A DNA stretch of 64,000 nucleotides from Bacteroidia bacterium (GCA_030427245.1 JAUHXA010000016.1:43401-107400); one strand, 5' to 3'. Positions 53,993 to 63,964 are shown, numbered from the stretch's first letter. Notes: a model not told the origin generated them from the letters alone. Made by a program: numbers and translations.

Positions 53993-54838
53993 CTAAGTAT
54001 TGATGACCAAAACAGGGAAAAACGAATCTGCCACCATCTTTTCGGTGATACTCGGCGAAAACAACTGTGTAACCATGTTTCTTTTCTTGCGGTTCATGGT
54101 CAATATCTGAATGTGGTGTTCGTCAATAAAATGATGAATGCCTTTCAAAACATCCTCGGCATTGATGACATCAAACTCCAAATTCAAATCATTGTAGGTA
54201 GAATGAATTTCGGTGATTTTTGGGGTCTTAGAAGTAGGATGTACATGTAAGCTGTAAAGCTTGACACCCGTTTGGTCAAAAATATTGATCAAGCGGTCAA
54301 TCGCATTGGCATCCGTATCTCGGTAATCAGTGGCATAGGCTACTTTGGAAATGTTTCTAAATTCTATCTCAAAAGGAACGAGAAGAATGGGCGTATCAGA
54401 GTGTCGAATGACCTCAGTGGTATTGCTTCCAAAAAAGTCCAAGGAATCATCATCTCCTTTGTTGCTCATCAAAATGATGTCGGCATGAATGATTTCGGCA
54501 GTTTCCATGATTTTGTTTGGAACCGGTCCTTGAGCCAAAGAAAAGTCGAAGTTTACTTCGCTGTCTAAATCTTCTTGAAGTGTTTTTTGAAGCTTAACCA
54601 TAGCTTCTTCAAATTTCACCTCAATCAATGATCTGGTATTTTGAACGGGATCGACCGTAGCTCTTTGTGTATCGTAAGTAGAATATTCCGCAGTAGGCAT
54701 ATCCGCTTCAACAAGCGTGGTATTATAGATATGAAGCACAAAAACTTCGCTATTGAACTGCTTTGCCAAACCCAAAGCATATTTCAATGCATTTTCTGAA
54801 TAATCCGAAAAATCAAAAGGAACAAGAATTTTTTTCAT
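53993..54838 (-). CDS. Universal stress protein, two UspA domains
   Basis: The 281-residue protein has an N-terminal UspA domain beginning KKILVPFDFSDYSENALKYALGLAKQFNSEVFVLHIYNT and a second, more divergent domain after residue 150. The ATP-binding G-2x-G-9x-G(S/T/N) loop is recognisable in the first ('ADIILMSNKGDD...GSNTTEVIRHSDTPILLVPF'). The end 'MVADSFFPVLVINT' matches the last strand of the second domain. It is a cytoplasmic stress-related ATP-binding protein. Single gene with ~200 bp of leader. Confidence 0.92.
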   Translation of the reverse strand: MKKILVPFDFSDYSENALKYALGLAKQFNSEVFVLHIYNTTLVEADMPTAEYSTYDTQRATVDPVQNTRSLIEVKFEEAMVKLQKTLQEDLDSEVNFDFSLAQGPVPNKIMETAEIIHADIILMSNKGDDDSLDFFGSNTTEVIRHSDTPILLVPFEIEFRNISKVAYATDYRDTDANAIDRLINIFDQTGVKLYSLHVHPTSKTPKITEIHSTYNDLNLEFDVINAEDVLKGIHHFIDEHHIQILTMNRKKRNMVTQLFSPSITEKMVADSFFPVLVINT

Positions 54839-55036
54839 TGCAGTATTATTTTAGTGAATGTTTCACTTTTTAAACTACTACAAATACTTGCTTTTTTGAA
54901 TGATGGGAGTCAAGAGGGAAGTTGACATTGGTCATTTGAGGAGCTAACTTTATTTCTGGCGACAAAAACGGAGGCGATACCTCAACTCCAGAATTGTCTC
55001 AAATTTCAATACTTTTTTAGAAATAGCCCTGTTCTC

Positions 55037-56623
55037 CTAACCCAGAAACTCTCCAAACACCCCTCTCAAAACATTTGAAACTTCCCCAAGTGTTGCCTCA
55101 TTATCCACCGCTTCCACCACCGCAGGCATCAAATTTCGACCATCCTTTGCTCGTGCTTCAATCTCTTTCAAACAAGCCGCAACCTTGGCCGAATCTCGTT
55201 CTGCCCGCAGAACATCTAGTTTTTTCGTTTGAATTTGACGAATCGAATCATCAATTTTAAGCAAAGGAATTTTCTTGTCACCTTCTGTTGTGAACTTATT
55301 CACCCCGACCAAAATCTTTTCACCACTTTCGATATCTTGTTGGTATTGATAAGCTGAACGAGCAATTTCTTCCTGCATATAACCCTCCTCAATCGCTTGC
55401 ACCGAACCACCCATTGCATCAATTTTTTCGATGTATGCCCATGCCGCCCTTTCGACTTCATTGGTGAGATTTTCAACAAAGTAAGAACCTGCTAACGGGT
55501 CAACAGTATCTGTTACACCACTTTCAAAACCAATCACTTGCTGCGTTCTCAAAGCAATTTTTGCAGCCTCCTCAGTCGGCAAAGACAAAGCTTCGTCATA
55601 ACCATTGGTGTGTAAAGACTGCGTTCCTCCCAACACCGCTGCCAAAGCTTGCAATGTCACTCTCGACACATTATTGAGAGGTTGTTGAGCCGTCAAAGTA
55701 GAGCCACCTGTTTGGGTATGGAATCGGAGTTTCATCGCTTTTTCATCTGTTGCGCCCAAATCTTTGGTCATTTTTGCCCACATCCTACGAGCTGCCCGAA
55801 ACTTTGCCACTTCTTCAAAAAAGTTATTATGGGCATTGAAGAAAAAGGACAAGCGCTTTGCAAACACATTGATGTCTAAACCCACCTTTTGAGCTGCCTT
55901 CAAGTAGGCTTTTCCATTCGCCAAAGTAAACGCCAATTCTTGTACTGCTGTTGAGCCTGCCTCCCGTATATGATAGCCCGAAATAGAAATTGTATTCCAA
56001 CGAGGTAGTTCTTTGCTGCAATATTCAAAAATGTCGGTAATGATTCGCATCGAAGCTTTGGGGGGGTAAATGTAGGTTCCCCGAGCGGCGTACTCCTTCA
56101 ATATGTCGTTTTGAATCGTCCCTCTAATTTGGCTCAAATCAGCCCCTTGTCTTCTCGCTACTGCAATGTAGAGTGCCAACAAAATAAACCCTGTGGCATT
56201 GATGGTCATAGAGGTGCTGATTTTTTGGAGTTCGATTCCTGCAAACAGTGTTTCCATATCTCGAATAGAATCAATCGCTACACCCACTTTTCCTACTTCT
56301 CCTTCCGCAAAATCGTGATCAGAATCGTAACCAATCTGTGTGGGCAAATCGAAGGCTACTGACAAACCAGAAGTTCCTTGTTGCAATAGATAGTGGTAAC
56401 GTTTATTGGATTCTTCGGCAGTCGAAAAACCTGCGTATTGGCGCATTGTCCACAAACGACTGCGATACATACCTTCATGAACGCCACGGGTAAAGGGAAA
56501 TTCACCAGGTTCTTCCACCACTTGGTTGACAGGCGGATAGGTTGCTTTTATTTCGATTCCCGAATCGGTGAGAAATTGTTCTTTGCGTTCTTTGATGATT
56601 TTTTTGGGAGGTATGTGGCTCAT
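55037..56623 (-). CDS. Methylmalonyl-CoA mutase, catalytic chain without the B12 domain
   Basis: The 528-residue protein has the TIM-barrel (substrate-binding) part of acyl-CoA mutases: '[33 protein letters not shown]', '[21 protein letters not shown]', '[12 protein letters not shown]', '[23 protein letters not shown]' and '[25 protein letters not shown]'. The YAGF-TAEESN loop fits methylmalonyl-CoA rather than hydroxyisobutyryl-CoA mutase. It ends where the B12-binding domain would start in the one-chain enzyme, so a separate small subunit must be encoded elsewhere. The likely role is propionate or branched-chain amino acid metabolism. No partner gene is adjacent. Confidence 0.92.
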   Translation of the reverse strand: MSHIPPKKIIKERKEQFLTDSGIEIKATYPPVNQVVEEPGEFPFTRGVHEGMYRSRLWTMRQYAGFSTAEESNKRYHYLLQQGTSGLSVAFDLPTQIGYDSDHDFAEGEVGKVGVAIDSIRDMETLFAGIELQKISTSMTINATGFILLALYIAVARRQGADLSQIRGTIQNDILKEYAARGTYIYPPKASMRIITDIFEYCSKELPRWNTISISGYHIREAGSTAVQELAFTLANGKAYLKAAQKVGLDINVFAKRLSFFFNAHNNFFEEVAKFRAARRMWAKMTKDLGATDEKAMKLRFHTQTGGSTLTAQQPLNNVSRVTLQALAAVLGGTQSLHTNGYDEALSLPTEEAAKIALRTQQVIGFESGVTDTVDPLAGSYFVENLTNEVERAAWAYIEKIDAMGGSVQAIEEGYMQEEIARSAYQYQQDIESGEKILVGVNKFTTEGDKKIPLLKIDDSIRQIQTKKLDVLRAERDSAKVAACLKEIEARAKDGRNLMPAVVEAVDNEATLGEVSNVLRGVFGEFLG

Positions 56624-56868
56624 AAGGGTTTGTTTGTTTTTTAATAGAAGATAGGCTATTTAGGCTGAATGACTTCATTTATGGACAACAAAGATACACA
56701 GCAATCGCTTTTTCGCATAGGGTCTAATTGATTTTAAAGAAATGAATATTTTCAAGATAATTGGAATGGTTTTTGAAATGTCATAACATTGTAAGGCGAA
56801 ATCAAAAAGATTCATTGAAGTGGCGTTTGCTTCATTGAATTACAAATAATTATTCTTCCATTAAAATA

Positions 56869-57048
56869 ATGACTTTTACAATGACAAATTTATCCAAATT
56901 CCAAACAGAAAACACTGACAAAATTAAGGTGCTCAATTCAACCTCTCAAACAGTAGAGAAAGGTGGTCGAAGAAACAATTCTTTTTTTAGTCTTGGAATC
57001 CACTTACACTTAAGCGTACTTGGATCTACTTATTGTTTTGATTGGTAA
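56869..57048 (+). CDS. KGG-leader short peptide with aromatic/Cys core
   Basis: This 59-codon gene is absent from standard ORF lists. The product starts MTFTMTNLSKFQTENTDK (an alternative ATG is at 56881), runs through a hydrophilic leader to VEKGG at residues 29-33, and ends with a 26-residue core (RRNNSFFSLGIHLHLSVLGS, then TYCFDW). The Lys-Gly-Gly junction is the pattern of Bacteroidota bacteriocin/RiPP precursors. The core is hydrophobic with a single Cys near the C-terminus. The leader differs from the peptide at 48453, so the two are not simple duplicates. The TPR histidine kinase lies downstream beyond an inverted-repeat element. No modification enzyme is adjacent. Confidence 0.6.
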   Translation: MTFTMTNLSKFQTENTDKIKVLNSTSQTVEKGGRRNNSFFSLGIHLHLSVLGSTYCFDW

Positions 57049-57066
57049 AATCGTGATCCTTAATTA

Positions 57067-57273
57067 CTCAGTACACTGGAACGCAAGTTTCTTTAGATAG
57101 TGAGGTGTAATATTCGGAAGAATGGGGAAGAGCCTGTGCCGAAACTTCGGCATGATATCTCACTGTTGGTCTTGAGATTACACCTTTTCGTTTCACTTCA
57201 AGATGTCACGTTACCCCGAAATTTCGGGGCAGGCTCTCAAAACCTTAAATTATTTATGTTTCAGTGTACTCAG
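57067..57273. repeat. Nested inverted-repeat element of about 207 bp
   Basis: Outer arms CTCAGTACACTGGAA and (reversed) CTGAGTACACTGAAA match at 13 of 15 positions. Inner arms carry GAGCCTG followed by palindromes GCCGAAACTTCGGC (57138-57151) and CCCCGAAATTTCGGGG (57214-57229), again in inverted orientation. It looks like a small palindromic element (MITE- or REP-like) inserted before the histidine kinase gene. The spurious 71-codon extension of that gene comes from it. Confidence 0.6.
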
Positions 57274-57312
57274 AAGCAATATAATTGTTCTATTTTGCTT
57301 AGGTTTTTTTTG

Positions 57313-59430
57313 ATGAAAATTACACTCATTTCATATACATTTTTGTTGTTTTTTGCTCTAAATTTATTAGCAGGACAAAACAAAGACACCCAAAATTTTT
57401 CTTCAATAGAAGTAGAAAGGAAGGTGGCGAAAGATAGTATATCTACTTTGTTAAAACTTTCTAATCAATATTCTTTTAAAGATATAAATAAGGCTATCCA
57501 GTACTCAAAATATGCAGAAAAACTGGCGGAGGATCATTCCTTGAACCAAGCATATTTCCAAATTTACAATACTTATGCCTTTGCCTATGAAAACAGCAAT
57601 AAGTTGGACAGTGCGATATATTATTATCAACGCACTTTAGAAATTGCTACAAAAGAAGACCTCCCCAAAAAACTAATCCAATCTTACACGAATTTAGCAA
57701 TTGTTTATAGAAGAAAAGCCAACTATACTTTGAGCAGAGATTATAGTTTGAAGGCAATGGAAATTGCAAAAAAAATCAATGATCAAGTAGCTCTCGAAAA
57801 CAGTTATCATGGCTTAGGAACGACTTATAGAGATGTAGGAGACTATGAAAATGCTACTCGCAACTATATGGAATCCATTCGTTTGACCGAAAAAAGAGGA
57901 GATAAACCTCATTTGGTCAACACTATGCAATATCTTGCTATTACTTATGCTGAAAGCTCTAATACAGAATTGGCATTGAAAACGATTGAAGAAACCGCTG
58001 TAATGGCCTATCAACTGAAAGATACTGTTTTGATGGGTATTGTTGTATTTGATTATGGGAAAATATTAAAAATAATTGGAAACAACGATGACGCACTTCA
58101 AAAATTTGAGGAGTCGCTTAAGTATTTTGAACTGATGCAACACAAACCTCTTATCGCTCGTTCGTTGCTATACATTGCAGATACTTACACCGAACAAAAA
58201 AACTATGCCCAAGCTAAAATCTACTTCAATAAATGCTTGGAACTCGAGTCTTTTATCTCCCAAAAAGGTCAAGCAGATCTTTACTGCAAGTTAGGAAACC
58301 TTCATCACTCTAAAGGTCAAATAAATCAAGCAATTGAAGACTACCGAAAAAGTTTGAACATTGCAGAAGCATCAGATTTCAAAGATTTTTGTCAGAAAAG
58401 TAATTTTGGTTTGTACCAGATTTTTTCGGAAAAAGGAGAACCTGCCAAAGCATTGCAGTATTTGGAGGCTTACACAAGAGTTAAAGATGCTTTACTGAAT
58501 GAGGAAAAGGTAAAAAAAATTGCCGAACTGGAGCTTAAATACGATGCTGAAAAGACGGAAAAGGAAATTCGTGACTTGAAATTGCAGCAAAGCCGTTTTC
58601 TCATTTTAGGCATTATTGCCTTTTTCTCGTGCATTTCCTTTTTGCTATTATATATTCTTTACTCCTCCAAAAAGAACAATCGTGCGCTTTTGAGAAAGAA
58701 TGTGGAGATTGAAGATAAAAACCTGCAACTCAAAGAATCCAACGAAATTTTGCAGCAGTTTACTTATGTTGCTGCTCACGACCTCAAAGAACCCCTCCGA
58801 AACATCAGCGGGTTTGTTCACTTACTCCAACGAAAATTTGGTGAAAGTTTCAATGAGGAAGCCAATGAATACATGAGCTTTGTAACTACAGGAGTGATGC
58901 GGATGAACAATTTGTTGAATGCACTTTTAGAATATTCTACTATTTCGATTCAAACTCCCAAACACGATTTAACAAATACAAAAAAGGTATTGCAAGAAGT
59001 CATAAACGACCTTCAATATGTGATTAGCTCCAAAAATGCAGTGGTTGAGTATGGTGAATACTTTCCCAACATTCGAATCAATCATCTACATCTTACCCAA
59101 GTTTTTCAAAATCTCATCAGCAATTCGCTAAAATATTCCCATGAAGAGCCCGTCATTAAAATTGTCAGCCAAGTCAGTGATACTGAGCTTCGATTTGAAG
59201 TAAGCGATAACGGTCAAGGAATTGACGAGTCTCATGGTAATAAAATCTTCAATTTGTTTTACCAGTCAGATAAAACAATGATGGAGAATGGTTTGGGGCA
59301 AAACTCTGGTATTGGTTTGACCATCTGCAAAAATATTGTGGATAAGTACAATGGTCAAATTGGCTTCGAATCCAAACTTGAAGAAGGTACAGTTTTCTAT
59401 TTTTCTTTTCCGCTTAGCATGGGAGCTTAA
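57313..59430 (+). CDS. TPR-containing sensor histidine kinase
   Basis: From the ATG at 57313 the protein has 705 residues and a signal peptide (MKITLISYTFLLFFALNLLAG). About ten TPR-like helix pairs follow in the periplasm ('SAIYYYQRTLEIATKEDLPKKLIQSYTNLAIVYRRKANYTLSRDYSLKAMEIAKKIND'), ending before one membrane helix ('FLILGIIAFFSCISFLLLYILYSS'). The cytoplasmic half has a HisKA domain ('QFTYVAAHDLKEPLRNISGFVHLL', with the phospho-His) and an HATPase_c domain ('NLISNSLKYS', 'DNGQGID', 'NSGIGLTICKNIV'). No response regulator is adjacent. The TPR part probably senses a protein or peptide ligand. Confidence 0.94.
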   Translation: MKITLISYTFLLFFALNLLAGQNKDTQNFSSIEVERKVAKDSISTLLKLSNQYSFKDINKAIQYSKYAEKLAEDHSLNQAYFQIYNTYAFAYENSNKLDSAIYYYQRTLEIATKEDLPKKLIQSYTNLAIVYRRKANYTLSRDYSLKAMEIAKKINDQVALENSYHGLGTTYRDVGDYENATRNYMESIRLTEKRGDKPHLVNTMQYLAITYAESSNTELALKTIEETAVMAYQLKDTVLMGIVVFDYGKILKIIGNNDDALQKFEESLKYFELMQHKPLIARSLLYIADTYTEQKNYAQAKIYFNKCLELESFISQKGQADLYCKLGNLHHSKGQINQAIEDYRKSLNIAEASDFKDFCQKSNFGLYQIFSEKGEPAKALQYLEAYTRVKDALLNEEKVKKIAELELKYDAEKTEKEIRDLKLQQSRFLILGIIAFFSCISFLLLYILYSSKKNNRALLRKNVEIEDKNLQLKESNEILQQFTYVAAHDLKEPLRNISGFVHLLQRKFGESFNEEANEYMSFVTTGVMRMNNLLNALLEYSTISIQTPKHDLTNTKKVLQEVINDLQYVISSKNAVVEYGEYFPNIRINHLHLTQVFQNLISNSLKYSHEEPVIKIVSQVSDTELRFEVSDNGQGIDESHGNKIFNLFYQSDKTMMENGLGQNSGIGLTICKNIVDKYNGQIGFESKLEEGTVFYFSFPLSMGA

Positions 59431-59512
59431 GGCAAACCCAAACACAACTGCATTATTTATTCTGTACTCGCCTCTCTCTTCAAAACTATAAAAATCAACA
59501 ATGGGCTAATCA

Positions 59513-60157
59513 CTAAACTTCCCACAACTTATCTGGCTCATCCAACAAACTCTGAAAATGTTGATAATACTTCCCAATATGCACTCCATCTACTAATCCA
59601 TGATGTGCTTGAACTGCCAAAGGCATTTTGATACGTCCATTTTCTTCAAAATATTTGCCCCACGCAATTCGAGGCACAGAATCTATTGGGGGAGCGTGCA
59701 TAGGATGCTGAAAACTGGTAAAAGAAAACCATGGGATAGCCGACAAAAAGAGTAAATTGTCTTGTCCTGGTTCATCTTCAAGTGTAGGGTTGTTTTTGCG
59801 AAAGTCCATCACCTCCCTTGTATGTGCGATAAAAGGCTTCAATTCGGCTTGGTAATTGACCGTACAAAAAGTAAAAATGTCTTCAACATCTGTCATGATT
59901 GTAAAAGAAGGATGCACTTGGTCATGTACTACAACTTGTTCATCACGAATTCGATAGCGAAATTCTTTGACGGTATTGGCAGTACGACTGACAATGTAGA
60001 CCACTGTCTGAGTAAACGGCAAGTTGTGTTTTTTTACGAAGGTTCGGAGATGGGTGATGTCAACATTCGCACAAAAGTTGACACATGGATTGGCCATGTT
60101 TTTGAAGAAGTCAAAGTGCTTTCGGCGTACCCAAGTATTTAAATCTATGAAGTGCAT
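59513..60157 (-). CDS. Chloramphenicol-acetyltransferase-like acyltransferase
   Basis: The 214-residue protein fits the CAT family (PF00302): start 'LNTWVRRKHFDFFKNMANPCVNFCANVDIT', the catalytic HHxxxDG motif (QAHHGLVDGVHIG, residues 184-193) and 'SAIPWFSFTSFQHP'. Family members acetylate chloramphenicol or other alcohols; in environmental Bacteroidota the natural substrate is usually unknown. The motif is intact, so activity is expected. There are no mobile-element genes next to it, which argues against recent spread as a resistance gene. It follows the lipase gene on the same strand after a hairpin. Confidence 0.88.
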   Translation of the reverse strand: MHFIDLNTWVRRKHFDFFKNMANPCVNFCANVDITHLRTFVKKHNLPFTQTVVYIVSRTANTVKEFRYRIRDEQVVVHDQVHPSFTIMTDVEDIFTFCTVNYQAELKPFIAHTREVMDFRKNNPTLEDEPGQDNLLFLSAIPWFSFTSFQHPMHAPPIDSVPRIAWGKYFEENGRIKMPLAVQAHHGLVDGVHIGKYYQHFQSLLDEPDKLWEV

Positions 60158-60183
60158 TTTTTTGAAAAGGTTGGTTTTGAAAT

Positions 60184-60216
60184 AAACCTTATAGGTTTTA
60201 AAAGCCTATAAGGTTT
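60184..60216. other. Perfect hairpin between lipase and CAT-like genes
   Basis: AAACCTTATAGG pairs with CCTATAAGGTTT over a 9-base AT-rich loop just after the lipase stop. A terminator is possible although no strong T-run follows on the minus strand. Confidence 0.5.
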
Positions 60217-60229
60217 GAGCGAGATAAAG

Positions 60230-61654
60230 TTAATATACCATCATTTTACCACGATAGACCTTTTCACCACGCACTTCAATAAGATAAACACCACTTGACA
60301 AATCAATACTATTGAAGGTAATTGCTTCACTGTGAATATTTTCTTCAAAGTAAACCATTTTACCGCTAATATCTTTTACTATTATTTGGTAAGTAGATTG
60401 GCTTGGATTGTCAAATCGAATTTGGGTAGTATGAGACGTTGGGTTTGGAGCGATTTGAAGGGAAAGGTAATCGTTCGAGAAATCAAAAATACCAACTTCC
60501 ATACATCCTTCTCTCATTCCATCGAAAAAACCTTTTGAACCAAAAAGCGCAAAAGTTGCACAAGCACCGTGTCCTAGCGTTGCTCCTGCACTCAAGGCTT
60601 CTATATCTGTCGCACCATTCGCTTGCATGGTTTCCAAAGCGGTAATACTGTTGGTGAAAGGAACTTGTTCGTCTGCTTCACAGTAGAACATACGAATCGG
60701 AGAGGTGGGCAACCAATCATATACATCATTGTCTCTTAAAGCCACTCGATAAGGATGGTTTTCGTTGTTTCGTACCGCTTCCAAATAAGCATCTTGAAAA
60801 ATCTCATTGGGTATGGCCGGCACAGCAGCGTGAACTTCATCCATCGTATGTGTGCCATCAAAAAGAGGCGGTAAAGTGGTGTCATAAGGGGCTTTCAAAG
60901 CATCGGATACATTTTCGTATAGGTTGCCATAAACGGACTGATAGGCAAACAACAAATAAGGAACATAACCTCCAGTACTGTATGCTTCATCTTGGCTGAT
61001 ATCATTGAAAGAGGTGTTGGACAAATCATAAGGGCCTGAGCCTGGAGAGGAAGCAGTCACCGTAAATTCATCCGAAAACTGTTCTTGCATTATTTTGTGG
61101 GTTGCCATTGCAGCGTGTCCGCCTTGTGAATAACCTGTCAAAAACAATTGATCATTGAGCGCAATATTATTGGCAACAGTGTATTCTCGAACTGCTCGAA
61201 TCATGTCAATCGTGGCGCTTGCTTCAGTCGCTGCATGAACGTAGGGATGCAAACCTGGTGAGTCGCCCATTCCCAAATAATCGGGCAGTACAGCCACATA
61301 ACCATCAGAAGCCGAAAAATAACCCACCAATATTTCGCCACTTAATCGAGAAGGTACATTGTCTTTTGCTAAGACGGTTCCGTGGTTGTAACTCATTATG
61401 GGAAAACACAAAGTTTCATCGTCTGTTTGTGGCAAAACCATTGCTCCTGATGCCGTTGTGGGCTCACCCTGTGCATCTACTGTGTTGTAAATGAGTTTGT
61501 AGACATCCACACCGTAAGTCGCTGTAAAAACGCCTTGAGCAGCTAATTCGGGAATTGTAAGGCTTTGAATAAGTTCGGAAGACACCAAAACTTGCCCACG
61601 AACAGAAGGCATAGAAAGTGAAATCGCTAAGAAAAAGTAGAGTATTCGTTTCAT
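60230..61654 (-). CDS. Secreted lipase/esterase with T9SS sorting domain
   Basis: The ATG at 61654 gives 474 residues and a signal peptide (MKRILYFFLAISLSMPSVRGQ); the frame upstream is not protein-like. An alpha/beta-hydrolase domain of the secretory-lipase type contains 'PIMSYNHGTVLAK', 'YVAVLPDYLGMGDSPGLHPYVH', nucleophile Ser in GYSQGGHAA, the acid in 'FYCEADEQVPF' and His in 'LGHGACATF'. The last ~80 residues ('LQIAPNPTSHTTQIRFD...GVYLIEVRGEKVYRGKMMVY') form a T9SS sorting domain, so it is secreted across the outer membrane. The lipid or ester substrate is unknown. Confidence 0.92.
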   Translation of the reverse strand: MKRILYFFLAISLSMPSVRGQVLVSSELIQSLTIPELAAQGVFTATYGVDVYKLIYNTVDAQGEPTTASGAMVLPQTDDETLCFPIMSYNHGTVLAKDNVPSRLSGEILVGYFSASDGYVAVLPDYLGMGDSPGLHPYVHAATEASATIDMIRAVREYTVANNIALNDQLFLTGYSQGGHAAMATHKIMQEQFSDEFTVTASSPGSGPYDLSNTSFNDISQDEAYSTGGYVPYLLFAYQSVYGNLYENVSDALKAPYDTTLPPLFDGTHTMDEVHAAVPAIPNEIFQDAYLEAVRNNENHPYRVALRDNDVYDWLPTSPIRMFYCEADEQVPFTNSITALETMQANGATDIEALSAGATLGHGACATFALFGSKGFFDGMREGCMEVGIFDFSNDYLSLQIAPNPTSHTTQIRFDNPSQSTYQIIVKDISGKMVYFEENIHSEAITFNSIDLSSGVYLIEVRGEKVYRGKMMVY

Positions 61655-61797
61655 AAAATGGATTGAGTAAATTGTTGGTTTAAAAAATACAAAGATGATG
61701 ATTTCAATCGTCTTACAAAACACTCCCACTCTGATTTTCGGTAAATGAAAATAATGAAAGTTAATATTTTTCCTTAATTGTGCTAAAAATAGGATTC

Positions 61798-63964
61798 TCA
61801 AAAACCGCCAGGCAGTTTTGGCTTTTTCACTTTCGGAACGCCCTCTTTGCCAATGCCTCCCAAATCATAGGTTACTCCCCCTCGATAGGTAAACGGACTT
61901 CTGCCATTCGTTGTGCTTGAGTTCAAAACATCAAATAGCAAAGTAACATTGAAGTAGGCATATTGACTGATTCGCTGCCGATAACCGCCGCCAACTGGTA
62001 AGCCCAAATCCCATTGACGAGTCGCATCGTCTCCCGAACCTACTTGACGGCTCATTGCTTCGAGTTCTACGTGGGCAAAAAGATTACGGCTCACATCGTA
62101 CCGTACAAAAGCCCGACCTCCATATGCAAAAACGGCTGCTCTGTCCAAGTTTTTGTGGTACTCAAATCTGGGACCTATCGCCAAAGAAAGTTTAGGAGTG
62201 AAATAATAAGCTATGAAAGGGGAGAGGCGCACATCAAATGCTCGATCGGTAAAGCTAAATCCTACATCTCCTCCAATATACACGTTGTTGGGAAGGTCTT
62301 TTGAATCTTTGTTTTCGGGAGTCTTTTCACTGTTGCGGCTCTTGTCTTTTTTCTGTTTTCCACCTTTTTTCTTTTGGCTTTTTTTATCACCCCCTTTCAG
62401 CGTTTCCAATTCTTTTTCAGCCTTGGAAAGTTTGTCCCTTAGCACAAATACTTCTTTGATATAGTCCTCCTTGTCGGTCATATTACCTTCTACCAAAGCT
62501 GCATCCCGTTCTGCCAAACGTTTTTCCTGAGTCTCCAATGATTTTTGAGTTTGGTCTAATTGAGCCAATTTTTCCGCTTTGCTTGAATCCAATTCAGCTA
62601 AAGCCGTTTGATACTCTTCTTCTACTTTTATTGCAGCATCTGCCACCTCTTTTTTCAATTGTTCGATGCTGTCTTTTGCTGCTTCAATGCTCATAGCATC
62701 GGTGTTGATAATCAGCGCCTTTTTGGTAATCACCATGTTGTCTTCCTGTTCCTCATACTCATGCTTTAGCTTCAATGCAGCCATTTTAATATGTACCTTT
62801 GTCCCACTCACATTGTTTTTGTTCAAAAAGCATAAGTACATTGTATCAGCCAATCCCCATTTTTGCATTTTTGCATAGTCAGCTCGTACTTGTTGTCCAC
62901 TTTTTACTTCCGAAAACTTGGTATAGCTTTTTTTCTGTTCAAAACGATTTTTGTTCCGTTCATCAGTAAAGAAATAAGAAGTTGTTTCGCCCTGCAAATT
63001 GACAGGAAAATAAGTAATGTTGCCGAGCATATAAGCTTCCATCGCACTGCCAATCTTTGCTTCTGCCCAATCTTCAATGACCAATTTTTCGTAATTATTA
63101 TAGTTGTTGATTGCTGCATTTTCGACACCTATCCAATACGCCCAATACGCCCAATACGTGGCTTCAGGTGGAAAGAAGATGGGGACAGAGGTACGTCCTC
63201 GATTGTTGACATTTAGTTCGGAAGCAACATAGACGGTGGTATCCAAAAAAGTCTGGTAAGTGCTGTCCACTTTGACCAGTTTTCGAGGTTGAGGTAAGTA
63301 GGTCGTATCTATGACCACAAAATCTTTGACAGGAATGATTTTTTTGATTTTTACTTGACAATCTCGCTTTGTGAAAGTACCAATACCAAAGTAGAGATTT
63401 TGTTTGAAGCGCAGAATATGTTCGCCTTCTTCACTGATATTGATGAGTTTATCTTCAATACTGATTATTTTTTTTGCCTGCATATTAAGTTCAGCAGAAG
63501 GTTGTTGGATTTCGAGGCGAGAGAGTTCATTGCCGTTTTTTTCAACAAAGCTAAAGAGGATTTCATCGTCTTGGGCAAAAGTATAGGGAAGTTCAAAACT
63601 CCCAAACATGCCAATGCGAAAGGTTGTATCTAATACGGTTTTGATAAGTAGTGCCTGAACGGAAACTCACAGAGGGTTTATAATCAATGTATTGTAGTTG
63701 AAAAAACATTTGAACTTTTTTGAAAATCAAAGAACTGATATAAGTTCAATAAATTCCTAATAAATGATAGTCAGTTTGCTATGGAAATACAAAAATTGCC
63801 TTAAAAAGTTCGTTTATTTAAGTATTTAGTTATGTTTTGAAATTCAGTTAGTTAAGGGTTTCCGTTCAAGCACTAAGTACCTTTTCGCCCTCTTCTTGGG
63901 CATAAATATTGACATTTATTAGCCAAAAGCATAATAGAGAGGTGAGTAACCAGATTTTTTTCAC
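61798..63964 (-). pseudogene. Outer-membrane barrel protein gene interrupted by a small element
   Basis: The gene starts with a GTG at 63964 and a signal peptide (MKKIWLLTSLLCFWLINVNI, then YAQEEGEKVL). It is then cut by a 223-bp element (63651-63873) whose end supplies a TGA (63866-63868). Downstream the frame resumes (LIKTVLDTTFRIGMFGSFE) and continues to 61798. Removing the element plus one 6-bp target copy gives an uninterrupted 645-codon frame. The long part has an N-terminal beta-rich region, a coiled coil with a Lys-rich linker (roughly residues 300-430 of the fragment) and a C-terminal barrel ('YIGGDVGFSFTDRAFDVRLSPFIAYYF'). The remaining 603-codon frame from 63609 has no export signal, so it is probably inactive. 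Confidence 0.85.
63651..63873. mobile_element. 223-bp MITE-like element with TIRs and 6-bp target duplication
   Basis: Both ends, read inward, start GTGCYTGAACGGAAAC (one mismatch in 16 bp). The element is flanked on each side by TAAGTA (63645-63650 and 63874-63879), a perfect 6-bp target-site duplication. The interior is AT-rich and has no ORF. It lacks a transposase, so it is a non-autonomous element (MITE) mobilised by an IS elsewhere; the IS family is unknown to me. Confidence 0.88.
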
